From positions 1 through 15,197 of the forward strand of contig CACZRQ010000204.1 in assembly GCA_902783615.1 (NCBI GenBank): DNA of 15,197 bases. Reading direction: 5' to 3'. Under the pieces are notes generated by a model that saw only the letters and a list, made by a program, of their open reading frames with translations, did no database searches and was not told the DNA's origin. Source of the DNA: an uncultured Bacteroidales bacterium. GTDB lineage: Bacteria; Bacteroidota; Bacteroidia; Bacteroidales; Bacteroidaceae. Within the stretch, counting starts at the first letter, position 1. Every line of letters starts with the position of its first letter. The translations under genes were made by a program, and so were the position numbers. Shown here piece after piece: positions 7,897 to 14,236 of this stretch.

Positions 7897-8616
7897 CACC
7901 CTCACTTCGATGCCAGTACCTTGCAGCAGTTGAGGTATCGAGGTGATGTCAGCTGGGGTATAGTGGTATGGGAACACCACTTTGGGTTTAATCAGCTTGG
8001 CTGCCCTTACAAACTGTTCAGCATTCATCGTAGGATTGTTGCAAGGGAAGTATGCCACATCGATGTTCTTAATGTTATCCATTTCGGGCACATCTTCTGT
8101 ATCACCTGCAAAATAGATGCGGAATCCATCGATGGTCAGAATATAGCCGTTGTCGCGACCCTTGGGATGTTTGGTCAGCTTATCAGGCGAAGTGTTGTAG
8201 GCAGGCACCGCCTCCACCTTGAAGTCGTTGGCAATCTGCTTGCTATCGCCGTTCACCATCACCTCACCAGCGCCATACATTTCGGCACATCGCTTGTTCA
8301 TGATCAGCTTCGTTTGCTCGCCAGTCAGCAACTTGATGGCATTGGCATCATAATGGTCACCGTGCTCATGCGTCACGAAAATATAGTCAGCTTTAGGCAT
8401 TGCGGTATAATCCACCGTCCTGTCGCGCAGCTTCGAAACGGGGTCAATCTCAATCTCCTTACCATCATATTCCATGCGTATGCTGGCATGCATCAGGGCA
8501 TGCAGCTTAATGGTCTTTCCACTCTGAGTGGTAAACACATCGGTTTCGTAATTTCCTTGACCATAGGCCATTGCAATTCCCATCAAGGCAAGTAAACAAG
8601 TAACAATTCTTTTCAT
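7882..8616 (-). CDS. Exported metallo-beta-lactamase-fold hydrolase (UlaG-like)
   Basis: A 244-residue protein. Residues 1-19 look like a signal peptide (MKRIVTCLLALMGIAMAYG). The metal-binding motif THEHGDHYD supplies His83, His85, Asp87 and His88; further ligand candidates are Asp172 (FAGDTE) and His218 (FPYHYTP). The compact fold with a long N-terminal beta segment (MHASIRMEYDGKEIEIDP) is that of UlaG-like and related metal-dependent hydrolases. Some members open lactones, but export to the periplasm argues for a different, unknown substrate. The ORF is open upstream to 9111, but that extension crosses the HAD gene and both promoters; ATG 8616, with the signal peptide behind it, is the credible start. 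Confidence 0.85.
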   Translation of the reverse strand: MKRIVTCLLALMGIAMAYGQGNYETDVFTTQSGKTIKLHALMHASIRMEYDGKEIEIDPVSKLRDRTVDYTAMPKADYIFVTHEHGDHYDANAIKLLTGEQTKLIMNKRCAEMYGAGEVMVNGDSKQIANDFKVEAVPAYNTSPDKLTKHPKGRDNGYILTIDGFRIYFAGDTEDVPEMDNIKNIDVAYFPCNNPTMNAEQFVRAAKLIKPKVVFPYHYTPADITSIPQLLQGTGIEVRVRNFD

Positions 8617-8656
8617 ATCGACAATTCTTTTAATTACACTACAATTATTTATACCA

Positions 8657-8664
8657 CAAAGATA
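8657..8664 (-). promoter_or_regulatory. -7 box for the metallo-hydrolase gene
   Basis: TATCTTTG on the minus strand, 40 nt before the ATG at 8616. A TTG on the same strand (8679-8681) is only 14 bp upstream, too close for the consensus, so the -33 half is unclear. Confidence 0.5.
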
Positions 8665-8709
8665 AGAATATTTATGGACAATCCAGTTAAAAATATCGAT
8701 TATTTCAGT

Positions 8710-8717
8710 TATCTTTG
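8710..8717 (+). promoter_or_regulatory. -7 box for the HAD-family gene
   Basis: TATCTTTG on the plus strand, 22 nt before the ATG at 8740. With the opposing box at 8657-8664 it forms a divergent promoter region of about 50 bp. No -33 TTG is visible. Confidence 0.5.
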
Positions 8718-8739
8718 TGCACCAAAATAGCATAAAGCG

Positions 8740-9372
8740 ATGGCAACAGAAGAGAATAAGCATAGGATCAAGAACCTGGTGTTCGACTTTGGCAAGGTGC
8801 TGGTGGATTACGACTTCATCCACATTATCAGGACGTTTTTCACCGACAGACAGGACGAAGAGGAGTTTGTGAGGCTGTTCACCGACGAAAGTTTCATGGA
8901 CCGCTGCGACAAGGAAGATGAGCCATTCATAGAAATCATCCGCGACATGCAGCAGCGATATCCCCAATTCAAGGTGCAGGCACAGGCTTTCTATGACCAT
9001 TATGTAGATTTCGTGACGGGCGAAGTGCCAGGCATGCGCAACAACCTGAAGATGCTGAAGGCCGAGGGCTTCAAGCTGTACGGACTGACCAACTGGAGCA
9101 GTAAGGTGCACGAGGTGATGCAGCGATTCCCCATCTTCTCCCTGTTAGATGGCCGACTCATCTCTTCGGAAGAGCACCTCATCAAGCCCGACCCAGCCAT
9201 CTACCGCCGCTTCTGCGAGAAGTTCCAGGTGAAGCCAGAAGAGTGCCTCTTCACCGACGATAATCCGAAAAACATTGCAGGGGCCAAGAGCATAGGCATG
9301 CATGCCATCGTGTTCCAGCATGCAGACCAATACATGCAGGAACTGCGGAATATATGCCTATCTGAATCTTGA
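8740..9372 (+). CDS. HAD superfamily (subfamily IA) hydrolase, YihX-like
   Basis: A 210-residue cytoplasmic protein with all HAD landmarks. Motif I is FDFGKVLVDYD (nucleophile Asp16), motif II LTNWSS (Thr117), motif III Lys149 in LIKPDP, and motif IV FTDDNPKNI (Asp173, Asp174). A helical cap lies between motifs I and II. The second acidic residue of motif I, normally the Asp acid/base two residues after the nucleophile, is Gly18; the same DxG pattern occurs in YihX-type sugar-phosphate phosphatases, so activity is not excluded. Closest guess is a phosphatase on a small sugar phosphate; substrate unknown. It stands alone, divergent from the metallo-hydrolase and convergent with the phosphatase homologue (35-bp gap). 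Confidence 0.87.
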   Translation: MATEENKHRIKNLVFDFGKVLVDYDFIHIIRTFFTDRQDEEEFVRLFTDESFMDRCDKEDEPFIEIIRDMQQRYPQFKVQAQAFYDHYVDFVTGEVPGMRNNLKMLKAEGFKLYGLTNWSSKVHEVMQRFPIFSLLDGRLISSEEHLIKPDPAIYRRFCEKFQVKPEECLFTDDNPKNIAGAKSIGMHAIVFQHADQYMQELRNICLSES

Positions 9373-9407
9373 ATGTAAATTATTGAGTCAACTCAGCGTC
9401 GAACAGA

Positions 9408-10634
9408 CTAAACCGACAGGAGCTTCCTCATTTTGGTAAACAGGTCAGTATTTTCCCAGACCCCTGTAAATTCTTCTGCTCCGGGACCATAGGCGAACAT
9501 AAGCACCTGAGTACCTGAATGATTGGCCATACCAGGCATCGACCACTTGGCTTCCACTTTACCTTCTGCTATGTTGCCATCCACCAAGCTCATGCCTGAT
9601 GCCTCAGGACTACCCACCACCAGTACCAAAGTATTGCCATCCTTTTCTGCGAAGTCGAGAGTTTTACCAACTGCCCGATCCAAATCGATGGTTTCGTCAC
9701 ACAGCAGTTCAATGCGTCCGTTATGAGAAGCGCGATCCACATACATGTCGCCCACCATCAAGAAGAAACCCTTAGCGTTGTTTTGCAGAATGTTCAGGGC
9801 TGTCTCCACAGAGGCAGGAAACATATCACCGCGACCTTGTTGGATATTCGGATTGGATTGCTCGCCTGTGAAACCAGCCAGCTTACCATTCTTCACCTGC
9901 TTGATTTCATCAATTGAATTGCATACCTGCCAGCCTTTGTTCTTTAGTTCGTTAATAAGGTTACGATTGTCTTTACGTTCACCAAACTGCATGGCAGCTC
10001 CAGAGCCACCCTGACCGACAGAAGTTCCTTGACCACCAGGACGCTGTCCGCCCTGTCCACCGCCACCACCAGGGCCGAAACCACTCAGTACGCTTTTGGT
10101 AAAGAAGTCGCTTCCTGCACCTATGAACACGTCAATGTCACCATCCACAAAACCAGCTGTCAATGGCTCAAGAGCCATACGATTGGGTGCATGCCCCACA
10201 AAAGGCACAATGCTGCCTTCCACTAAAGAGTTGGCGGAAACGATACCAGCAGCCATTCCCTTCTCTTTCACCAATTCGGTAATATTTTTAATCGCCTTAT
10301 TGTCAAGATCAACACTCACGGCACCTTTCTTGCTGTTGAAACCAGTGGCCAATGCCGTACTATGAGACGGAGCATCACCGCAGAACACATCGGCAGGATT
10401 AGTAGTCACCAGTCCAGCACTCTGCATACGGCTCAGGTTCAGCTTACCCTTGGCAGCAATCATACCTGCCTGCCATTGGCACACGCCCATGCCATCGGCA
10501 GATACCAATACAATGTTCTTAGGACTCTTGGCATTTGCCTTAGCATTTGTATGTTCACTTGCACTCACATGGGAAGCACCAAATGCCAACAATGGCAAGC
10601 TACCCAACAATTTCAATGATTCTCTTCTATTCAT
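9408..10634 (-). CDS. Alkaline phosphatase-superfamily protein, Tat-exported, catalytic residues degenerate
   Basis: A 408-residue protein with a twin-arginine-type signal (MNRRESLKLLGSLPLLAFGA), so probably exported folded. It aligns with E. coli PhoA along its length (PKNIVLVSADGMG; KGFFLMVG; DETIDLDRAV; GNTLVLVV; TDLF). Aligned by eye from memory of PhoA, it keeps Asp47 (D51), Arg152 (R166), Asp300 (D327), His304 (H331) and His372 (H412). It replaces the nucleophile Ser102 with Ala88 (GDAPSHSTALATG), Glu322 with Gly295, Asp369 with Ser342 and His370 with Pro343; Thr155 is Ser141 and Asp153 is Glu139. Only the Zn1 triad is intact. Residues about 185-212 are a glycine/glutamine-rich, low-complexity insert. 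Start 10634 is chosen over the in-frame ATG at 10664 because it begins the Tat signal and lies after the -7 box at 10662-10669, which would overlap the longer start. Either a pseudo-enzyme or one with altered chemistry. Confidence 0.87.
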   Translation of the reverse strand: MNRRESLKLLGSLPLLAFGASHVSASEHTNAKANAKSPKNIVLVSADGMGVCQWQAGMIAAKGKLNLSRMQSAGLVTTNPADVFCGDAPSHSTALATGFNSKKGAVSVDLDNKAIKNITELVKEKGMAAGIVSANSLVEGSIVPFVGHAPNRMALEPLTAGFVDGDIDVFIGAGSDFFTKSVLSGFGPGGGGGQGGQRPGGQGTSVGQGGSGAAMQFGERKDNRNLINELKNKGWQVCNSIDEIKQVKNGKLAGFTGEQSNPNIQQGRGDMFPASVETALNILQNNAKGFFLMVGDMYVDRASHNGRIELLCDETIDLDRAVGKTLDFAEKDGNTLVLVVGSPEASGMSLVDGNIAEGKVEAKWSMPGMANHSGTQVLMFAYGPGAEEFTGVWENTDLFTKMRKLLSV

Positions 10635-10661
10635 AATTCGTCTCTTTTTTATTTGATGGTG

Positions 10662-10669
10662 CAAAGGTA
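10662..10669 (-). promoter_or_regulatory. -7 box for the phosphatase-like gene
   Basis: Minus-strand TACCTTTG, a full TAnnTTTG match, 27 nt before the ATG at 10634. A proper -33 TTG is lacking, consistent with a promoter needing an activator. Placing the start of transcription seven bases from the box centre puts it near 10658. Confidence 0.55.
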
Positions 10670-10692
10670 CAGCCTTTATTCCACCTGTACCA

Positions 10693-10706
10693 TTGACCTA
10701 GGTCAA
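10693..10706. promoter_or_regulatory. Perfect 14-bp palindrome, candidate Crp/Fnr-type operator
   Basis: TTGACCTAGGTCAA is identical to its reverse complement and has the TTGAN-N4-NTCAA layout of Fnr/Crp-type sites. Its centre (10699.5) is about 41.5 bp upstream of the inferred start of the phosphatase-like gene, the usual spot for an activator touching RNA polymerase. It overlaps the last two codons and the TAG stop of the Crp/Fnr gene itself. Which regulator binds it is inference. Confidence 0.5.
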
Positions 10707-11309
10707 GAAATCGTTTTTATTGGCTCTAAGCATCCTACTTTTCATTCTACTGAGAAACTCTGGTGTCACACCCAAGTAGGCAGCTATCTGCGCCTGTGAT
10801 ATGCGGTTGAGTAATTGTGGATAAGTTTCGCAAAACGACACATAACGTTCTTCAGCCGTACTGCCAAGCGTTTCCAGATGGCGTCGCTGCAGTAAGCATA
10901 ATTCATTCTCTGCAATCACACGAAAAATGTTGTTGATACGTTTAGACTCCATGAACACATGCACCAAGGGATCAAGCTCCACCTTCATTACCGTTGTTGA
11001 TTCTAAAGCATCTATATAAAGGCGTGACGGTACGCGATGGAAAAAACTGTCGATATCAGTCATCCAAGTGTTTTCGGGAGCAAACTTGATAATATGTCGA
11101 TTGCCTTTATCATCGTCGCTATACATACGAAGGCAACCTTGCACCACAAACATGTAATAACGGCAACGCTCACCAGCCCTAAGTATCAATTCGCGACGTT
11201 TAAACACGCAGGGCTTGAAACACGCTACGACAAGACTTTTCTCTTCAGAGCTTAATGGCATCATCCCATCAAAAAATCCCAGCAATGAATCCGTTGAATT
11301 GTTTTTCAT
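10698..11309 (-). CDS. Crp/Fnr-family transcriptional regulator
   Basis: A 203-residue DNA-binding regulator. Residues about 25-115 form the cyclic-nucleotide-binding-like beta barrel (FKRRELILRAGERCRYYMFVVQGCLR), a linker helix follows, and the C-terminal helix-turn-helix is at 169-193 (RISQAQIAAYLGVTPEFLSR). This is the common Bacteroidota subgroup with a winged helix tuned to Crp-like sites. I see no N-terminal Cys set for an Fnr Fe-S cluster, and the effector is unknown. It lies between the YqiA-like gene (55-bp gap) and the phosphatase-like gene (63-bp gap). A Crp/Fnr-type palindrome covers its stop codon, so it may control the downstream gene. Confidence 0.9.
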   Translation of the reverse strand: MKNNSTDSLLGFFDGMMPLSSEEKSLVVACFKPCVFKRRELILRAGERCRYYMFVVQGCLRMYSDDDKGNRHIIKFAPENTWMTDIDSFFHRVPSRLYIDALESTTVMKVELDPLVHVFMESKRINNIFRVIAENELCLLQRRHLETLGSTAEERYVSFCETYPQLLNRISQAQIAAYLGVTPEFLSRMKSRMLRANKNDFLT

Positions 11310-11364
11310 ATCACGTGTAAAATATCGTTACAGCTTGTTGTCATAGTCAATAGCATAATGCCCA

Positions 11365-11970
11365 TCAGGGTAATCTTGATTTATACAAATCAAGCATCTG
11401 CTCTGCCAACGGCACATACCATTTCTGCACTTCTTCTGCTGTGGGGGTATGATTACCCGGGAAGTGGAACGAATGGGTGTAGTGCTGCAAGAAGAGCGGC
11501 TCAAAGTGAGCCAAGGTGTCTTGTTCACCAAACAAGCCCCAGATGCGGTCCTTAAAGTCTGGAGTGCAATTGTTGAACTGTATGGCCTCCATCTCGGCAA
11601 ACTCGGCAATCAGGGCTTCATCGATGACGAAATGCTGCTTGCCATCTTTACGGGGCGACTTGTACTGATGCTCCCCTATCCTGGCCTTCAGGAACGTTGT
11701 CATCTGGAAATGGGGATTGCCCAACAAAGCAGGAACGCCCACCACAGGAGCCACCATCTGAGCATAAAACGCACCACAGCTATTGCCTATCAAGAGATCA
11801 GGTTTCTCATCATCTATCAGTTCACGGATGAAAGCCAATGCCTGCTTCGGATGCATGGGCAGGTCGGGCGTAACCACCTCAGCACGACCCTCGAAAGCAT
11901 CGCGCAACGCCAAGGCTGGCACACACTGTCCGCTGGCATAGAACCCATGTAGAAACACTATCTTCTTCAT
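11365..11970 (-). CDS. YqiA-like alpha/beta-hydrolase (esterase)
   Basis: A 201-residue cytoplasmic alpha/beta-hydrolase of the YqiA/YcfP (UPF0227-like) type. It starts with strand-loop KIVFLHGFYASG, has nucleophile elbow GNSCG (62-66, Ser64), Asp151 in FGEQD and His174 in PGNHTP, giving a complete triad. YqiA-type proteins cleave short acyl esters or thioesters; the physiological substrate is unknown. The frame is open upstream to 12108, adding a hydrophobic stretch, but that would cover a good promoter at 11990-12020; ATG 11970 right before the first beta strand fits the family. It heads a run of three minus-strand genes. Confidence 0.85.
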   Translation of the reverse strand: MKKIVFLHGFYASGQCVPALALRDAFEGRAEVVTPDLPMHPKQALAFIRELIDDEKPDLLIGNSCGAFYAQMVAPVVGVPALLGNPHFQMTTFLKARIGEHQYKSPRKDGKQHFVIDEALIAEFAEMEAIQFNNCTPDFKDRIWGLFGEQDTLAHFEPLFLQHYTHSFHFPGNHTPTAEEVQKWYVPLAEQMLDLYKSRLP

Positions 11971-11989
11971 CCCGCTCTCAAACAATTTG

Positions 11990-12020
11990 TAAAGATAGGA
12001 AAAAAATATCAGCCCTGCAA
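11990..12020 (-). promoter_or_regulatory. Promoter of the YqiA-like gene
   Basis: On the minus strand, TTG (12020-12018), a 20-bp spacer, then TATCTTTA (11997-11990), one base off TAnnTTTG. The ATG at 11970 is 19 nt downstream. The spacing is ideal for the Bacteroidota primary sigma factor. Confidence 0.6.
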
Positions 12021-12069
12021 AAAAAAACAACAAAGAGATAATTTTCCACACATTATTTCCTAATATTGT

Positions 12070-12099
12070 TTGGCGTTTAATAAAAATGTTGTAATATTG
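12070..12099 (+). promoter_or_regulatory. Possible promoter of the AraC-family gene
   Basis: TTG at 12070-12072, a 19-bp spacer, then TAATATTG at 12092-12099, one base off the -7 consensus. GCGTTT (12073-12078) and AAACGC (12101-12106) form a 6-bp inverted repeat framing the -7 box, and AAACGC recurs at 12130-12135 just before the start codon; these could be an autoregulatory site, but this is weak. Confidence 0.4.
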
Positions 12100-12137
12100 C
12101 AAACGCACACCTGTTATTCATATTAAACTAAACGCTG

Positions 12138-12956
12138 ATGCCAGACAAAGCTCCATACCTAATATATAATACCGTGCGCGACGGATTGTTCCCTGACGCG
12201 TACAGAGACAGCTATCATGTACACATACTCTGTCACAAGGGAGAGATGCATTTCTCTACCGACAGGAAGCCATTTGTTTCTTCAGCTGGCCATCTGGTGA
12301 TTTGGCAGATGACTACACCGATTCACGACATCACTTACTCAACAGACTTCGATGCCGACTTCCTGCTAATCGACAATGATTTCTTAGGGCTGTACAACCC
12401 CGAAATGATGTATGCCACCAAGGGCTATGTGTTCATAAAGAATCAACCCTCAATGTTGCTGAGCGAAGCAAGTCAGGAAATATTGAAAGAGGACTTCACG
12501 CAGTTTGAGACCCGCATACAGCGAGACCGCCAGCTGTTTCATGACGAAATCATTGGCAGGTTGCTGCAAATACTGTTGTTCGACCTTTGGAACGTGATAG
12601 AAGAAGAATTGGATCACACCGTGCTAGACGACAACCAGAGCCGCATCTTCCTGCAATTCCTCATGCAGGTGCAAGAAAACTGCACTACCGAGCGCGAGGT
12701 GCAATTCTACAGCGACAAGCTCTTCATCGTACCGAAATACCTCTCGCAGATTTGCAGAGAGGTAAGCGGACAGCCCGCCTCTGCCTGGATAGAATACTTC
12801 ACTGCCGACAAGCTGAGGCGCATGCTCGACAACCCTCAGTTCACTTTCACCGACATTGCTGACCAGATGAACTTCTCCACCATGTCGTTCTTCAGCCGCT
12901 ATGTAAAGAAGGTTCTTGGGGTCACTCCAAGCGAATATCGCAAGCAAAAAAGCTGA
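12138..12956 (+). CDS. AraC-family transcriptional regulator
   Basis: A 272-residue regulator. Residues about 1-180 form an N-terminal sensing domain (cupin-like at the front, DRKPFVSSAGHLVIWQM), then helices likely for dimerisation. The C-terminal AraC domain holds two helix-turn-helix units, at about 191-211 (YSDKLFIVPKYLSQICREVS) and 236-262, ending in the usual ADQMNFSTMSFFSRYVKK and GVTPSEYRK. The effector is unknown. It is immediately upstream, same strand, of the acetyltransferase and SnoaL-flavodoxin units, whose promoters share a direct-repeat motif suited to a two-HTH AraC protein, so those are its likely targets. Confidence 0.92.
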   Translation: MPDKAPYLIYNTVRDGLFPDAYRDSYHVHILCHKGEMHFSTDRKPFVSSAGHLVIWQMTTPIHDITYSTDFDADFLLIDNDFLGLYNPEMMYATKGYVFIKNQPSMLLSEASQEILKEDFTQFETRIQRDRQLFHDEIIGRLLQILLFDLWNVIEEELDHTVLDDNQSRIFLQFLMQVQENCTTEREVQFYSDKLFIVPKYLSQICREVSGQPASAWIEYFTADKLRRMLDNPQFTFTDIADQMNFSTMSFFSRYVKKVLGVTPSEYRKQKS

Positions 12957-12966
12957 TTCTGCACTT

Positions 12967-13001
12967 TGTGACAATTCCTTTGGCATCTGTGTAACAATTC
13001 C
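12967..13001 (+). promoter_or_regulatory. Candidate AraC operator A (direct repeat)
   Basis: TGTGACAATTCC at 12967-12978 and TGTAACAATTCC at 12990-13001 are direct repeats (11 of 12 identical) whose starts are 23 bp apart, about two helical turns. The second half-site begins 27 bp before the -7 box at 13017. The same geometry recurs upstream of the SnoaL gene (13623-13657). Confidence 0.65.
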
Positions 13002-13016
13002 CTAATTATTACACTC

Positions 13017-13024
13017 TAACTTTG
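13017..13024 (+). promoter_or_regulatory. -7 box for the acetyltransferase gene
   Basis: TAACTTTG, full consensus, 27 nt before ATG 13052. There is no -33 TTG at the proper distance; the second operator half-site occupies that area, as expected for an activator-dependent promoter. An upstream TTG start at 13022 would lie inside this box and is rejected. Confidence 0.7.
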
Positions 13025-13051
13025 CATCCAGAAACCAAAACAATAAACAAG

Positions 13052-13612
13052 ATGATGGATACAAAGAACATTTTCGAAAAACTTCGCGATGGTGATGCCG
13101 TGAACATGATGGACAAGGATTATGGTCAGGCCATTGCACACATGAATGATTGCAACAAAATCTGCTTCAAGATTAACACTACCGAGCCAGATATGGCTAC
13201 TATCTGGCCTTTGGAGAAACAGTTGATTAGCGGATTAGACGAATCATCCTACATCATGCCTCCTTTGCAGATTGATTTTGGCTGTCAGATGCAGTTGGGC
13301 AAACAAGTATTTATCAATCATAGCCTTACCTGCATGGCGGCTGGCGGCATCACCATAGAAGATGGTGTGATGATTGGGCCTAATGTAAAGATCGTAACCG
13401 ACAACCACGATTTCCAGAACCGTATGGTGCTGCGATGCAAGGGAGTGCATATCTGCAAGAACGCCTGGATAGGTGCCGGTGCCCTGATACTGCCTGGTGT
13501 CACCATCGGCGAGAATGCCATTGTGGCTGGCGGTGCCGTAGTCACCAAGAATGTTGAACCAAATACCATCGTAGGGGGGAATCCTGCAAAATTCATTAAA
13601 ATGATTGATTGA
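13052..13612 (+). CDS. Hexapeptide-repeat O-acetyltransferase (maltose/galactoside acetyltransferase-like)
   Basis: A 186-residue protein of the LacA/Maa/NodL acetyltransferase type, which moves acetyl from acetyl-CoA to a hydroxyl of a sugar or similar acceptor. An N-terminal helical segment (about 1-60) is followed by a left-handed beta-helix of hexapeptide turns (ITIEDGVMIGPNVKIVTDNH; AWIGAGALILPGVTIGENAI), closing with the family signature VGGNPAKFIK. His119 in TDNHD matches the catalytic histidine. Start 13052 (or 13055) is chosen because anything earlier runs into the promoter. It is a single-gene transcription unit by layout, with its own operator and promoter, and its acceptor is unknown. 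Placement in an AraC regulon with a flavodoxin hints at a stress or detoxification role (inference). Confidence 0.9.
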   Translation: MMDTKNIFEKLRDGDAVNMMDKDYGQAIAHMNDCNKICFKINTTEPDMATIWPLEKQLISGLDESSYIMPPLQIDFGCQMQLGKQVFINHSLTCMAAGGITIEDGVMIGPNVKIVTDNHDFQNRMVLRCKGVHICKNAWIGAGALILPGVTIGENAIVAGGAVVTKNVEPNTIVGGNPAKFIKMID

Positions 13613-13622
13613 ATCTGTAATT

Positions 13623-13657
13623 TGTGACAGTTCCTGTGCATTATGGATAACAATAGG
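13623..13657 (+). promoter_or_regulatory. Candidate AraC operator B (direct repeat)
   Basis: TGTGACAGTTCC at 13623-13634 differs by one base from the first half-site of operator A. Exactly 23 bp on, 13646-13657 holds a second half-site that keeps the core TAACAAT. It begins 27 bp before the -7 box at 13673, the same distance as in operator A. Confidence 0.6.
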
Positions 13658-13672
13658 GTGAAAAGATTGCTG

Positions 13673-13680
13673 TAACTTTG
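13673..13680 (+). promoter_or_regulatory. -7 box for the SnoaL-flavodoxin operon
   Basis: TAACTTTG, identical to the acetyltransferase -7 box, 37 nt before ATG 13718. No -33 TTG at 19-21 bp; operator B covers that area. Confidence 0.7.
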
Positions 13681-13717
13681 CAGTATCAAAATTGAATGTA
13701 TAACAAATAAAAATAGA

Positions 13718-14224
13718 ATGAATATGAAAAAGTTGTTTTTTGCTTTAATGATGACGATTATGAGTACAATGACATTGAATGCCCAGAACGATCTGCAAGA
13801 CCGTCTGGAATTGAAGAAACTGGTGGATACATTCTCCAATCTGGCGGATGTGAAGGATGTGGATTCACAGGTGCTGCTGTTTACCCCTGACGCTACCGTG
13901 CGCTCTAAGGGAACAGATTTCGTAAGGACTGGCCGCGACCAGATTGGCAGCGCTTTTGCCAATTATCTGGCTTTGTTCGACATTGTGTATCATCTGAACG
14001 GTCAGCAGACAGTAGAGATTGACGGCGACACAGCCAAAGGCACAGCCTACTGCTTTGTGACCCTGATTGGCAACGGACAGATGCAACAGAGTGGCGTACG
14101 CTATCAGGATACTTATGTTAAGGTAGAGGGCAAGTGGTACATCAAGGACCGTGAGAGTGACTTCATGTTCACCGACTTCCGTCCGTTGGGACAGCCACAG
14201 ATGCCACAGATGAACAATCAATAA
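13718..14224 (+). CDS. Exported SnoaL/NTF2-like protein
   Basis: A 168-residue protein with a signal peptide (KKLFFALMMTIMSTMTLNA, cleavage before Q), so periplasmic or outer. The mature part has the cone-shaped NTF2/SnoaL-like pattern: N-terminal helices (LQDRLELKKLVDTFSNLAD), LFTPDATVRSKG, then a curved sheet ending in YVKVEGKWYIKDRESDF. Members bind or convert small hydrophobic molecules, but many have no known reaction, and none can be assigned here. The C-terminus is Gln/Met/Pro-rich (QPQMPQMNNQ). ATG 13724 is an equally good start. It is 12 bp upstream of the flavodoxin and shares its promoter. Confidence 0.85.
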   Translation: MNMKKLFFALMMTIMSTMTLNAQNDLQDRLELKKLVDTFSNLADVKDVDSQVLLFTPDATVRSKGTDFVRTGRDQIGSAFANYLALFDIVYHLNGQQTVEIDGDTAKGTAYCFVTLIGNGQMQQSGVRYQDTYVKVEGKWYIKDRESDFMFTDFRPLGQPQMPQMNNQ

Positions 14225-14236
14225 CACTTAATCATT

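Noticed and set aside
8599..8650. Further AraC-type half-sites (GTAACAATTC and CGACAATTC) near the metallo-hydrolase start
   Set aside because: They lie within and next to the first codons of the minus-strand gene, their spacing (about 18 bp) differs from the 23-bp step of operators A and B, and they reflect a local duplication of AAAAGAATTGT.
8617..9111. N-terminal extension of the metallo-hydrolase to a 409-codon ORF
   Set aside because: It would run across the HAD gene and two promoter boxes, and would bury a good signal peptide inside the protein.
9383..9396. TGAGT-CA-ACTCA palindrome between the HAD and phosphatase-like gene ends, as a terminator
   Set aside because: Five-base arms with a two-base gap cannot form a stable hairpin, and no T-tract follows.
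11971..12108. N-terminal extension of the YqiA-like protein with a hydrophobic segment
   Set aside because: It would cover a well-spaced promoter (11990-12020) and precede the first beta strand of the fold, which begins right at ATG 11970.
13022..13051. TTG start of the acetyltransferase at 13022
   Set aside because: The TTG is part of the TAACTTTG -7 box, so it cannot be in the transcript made from that promoter.
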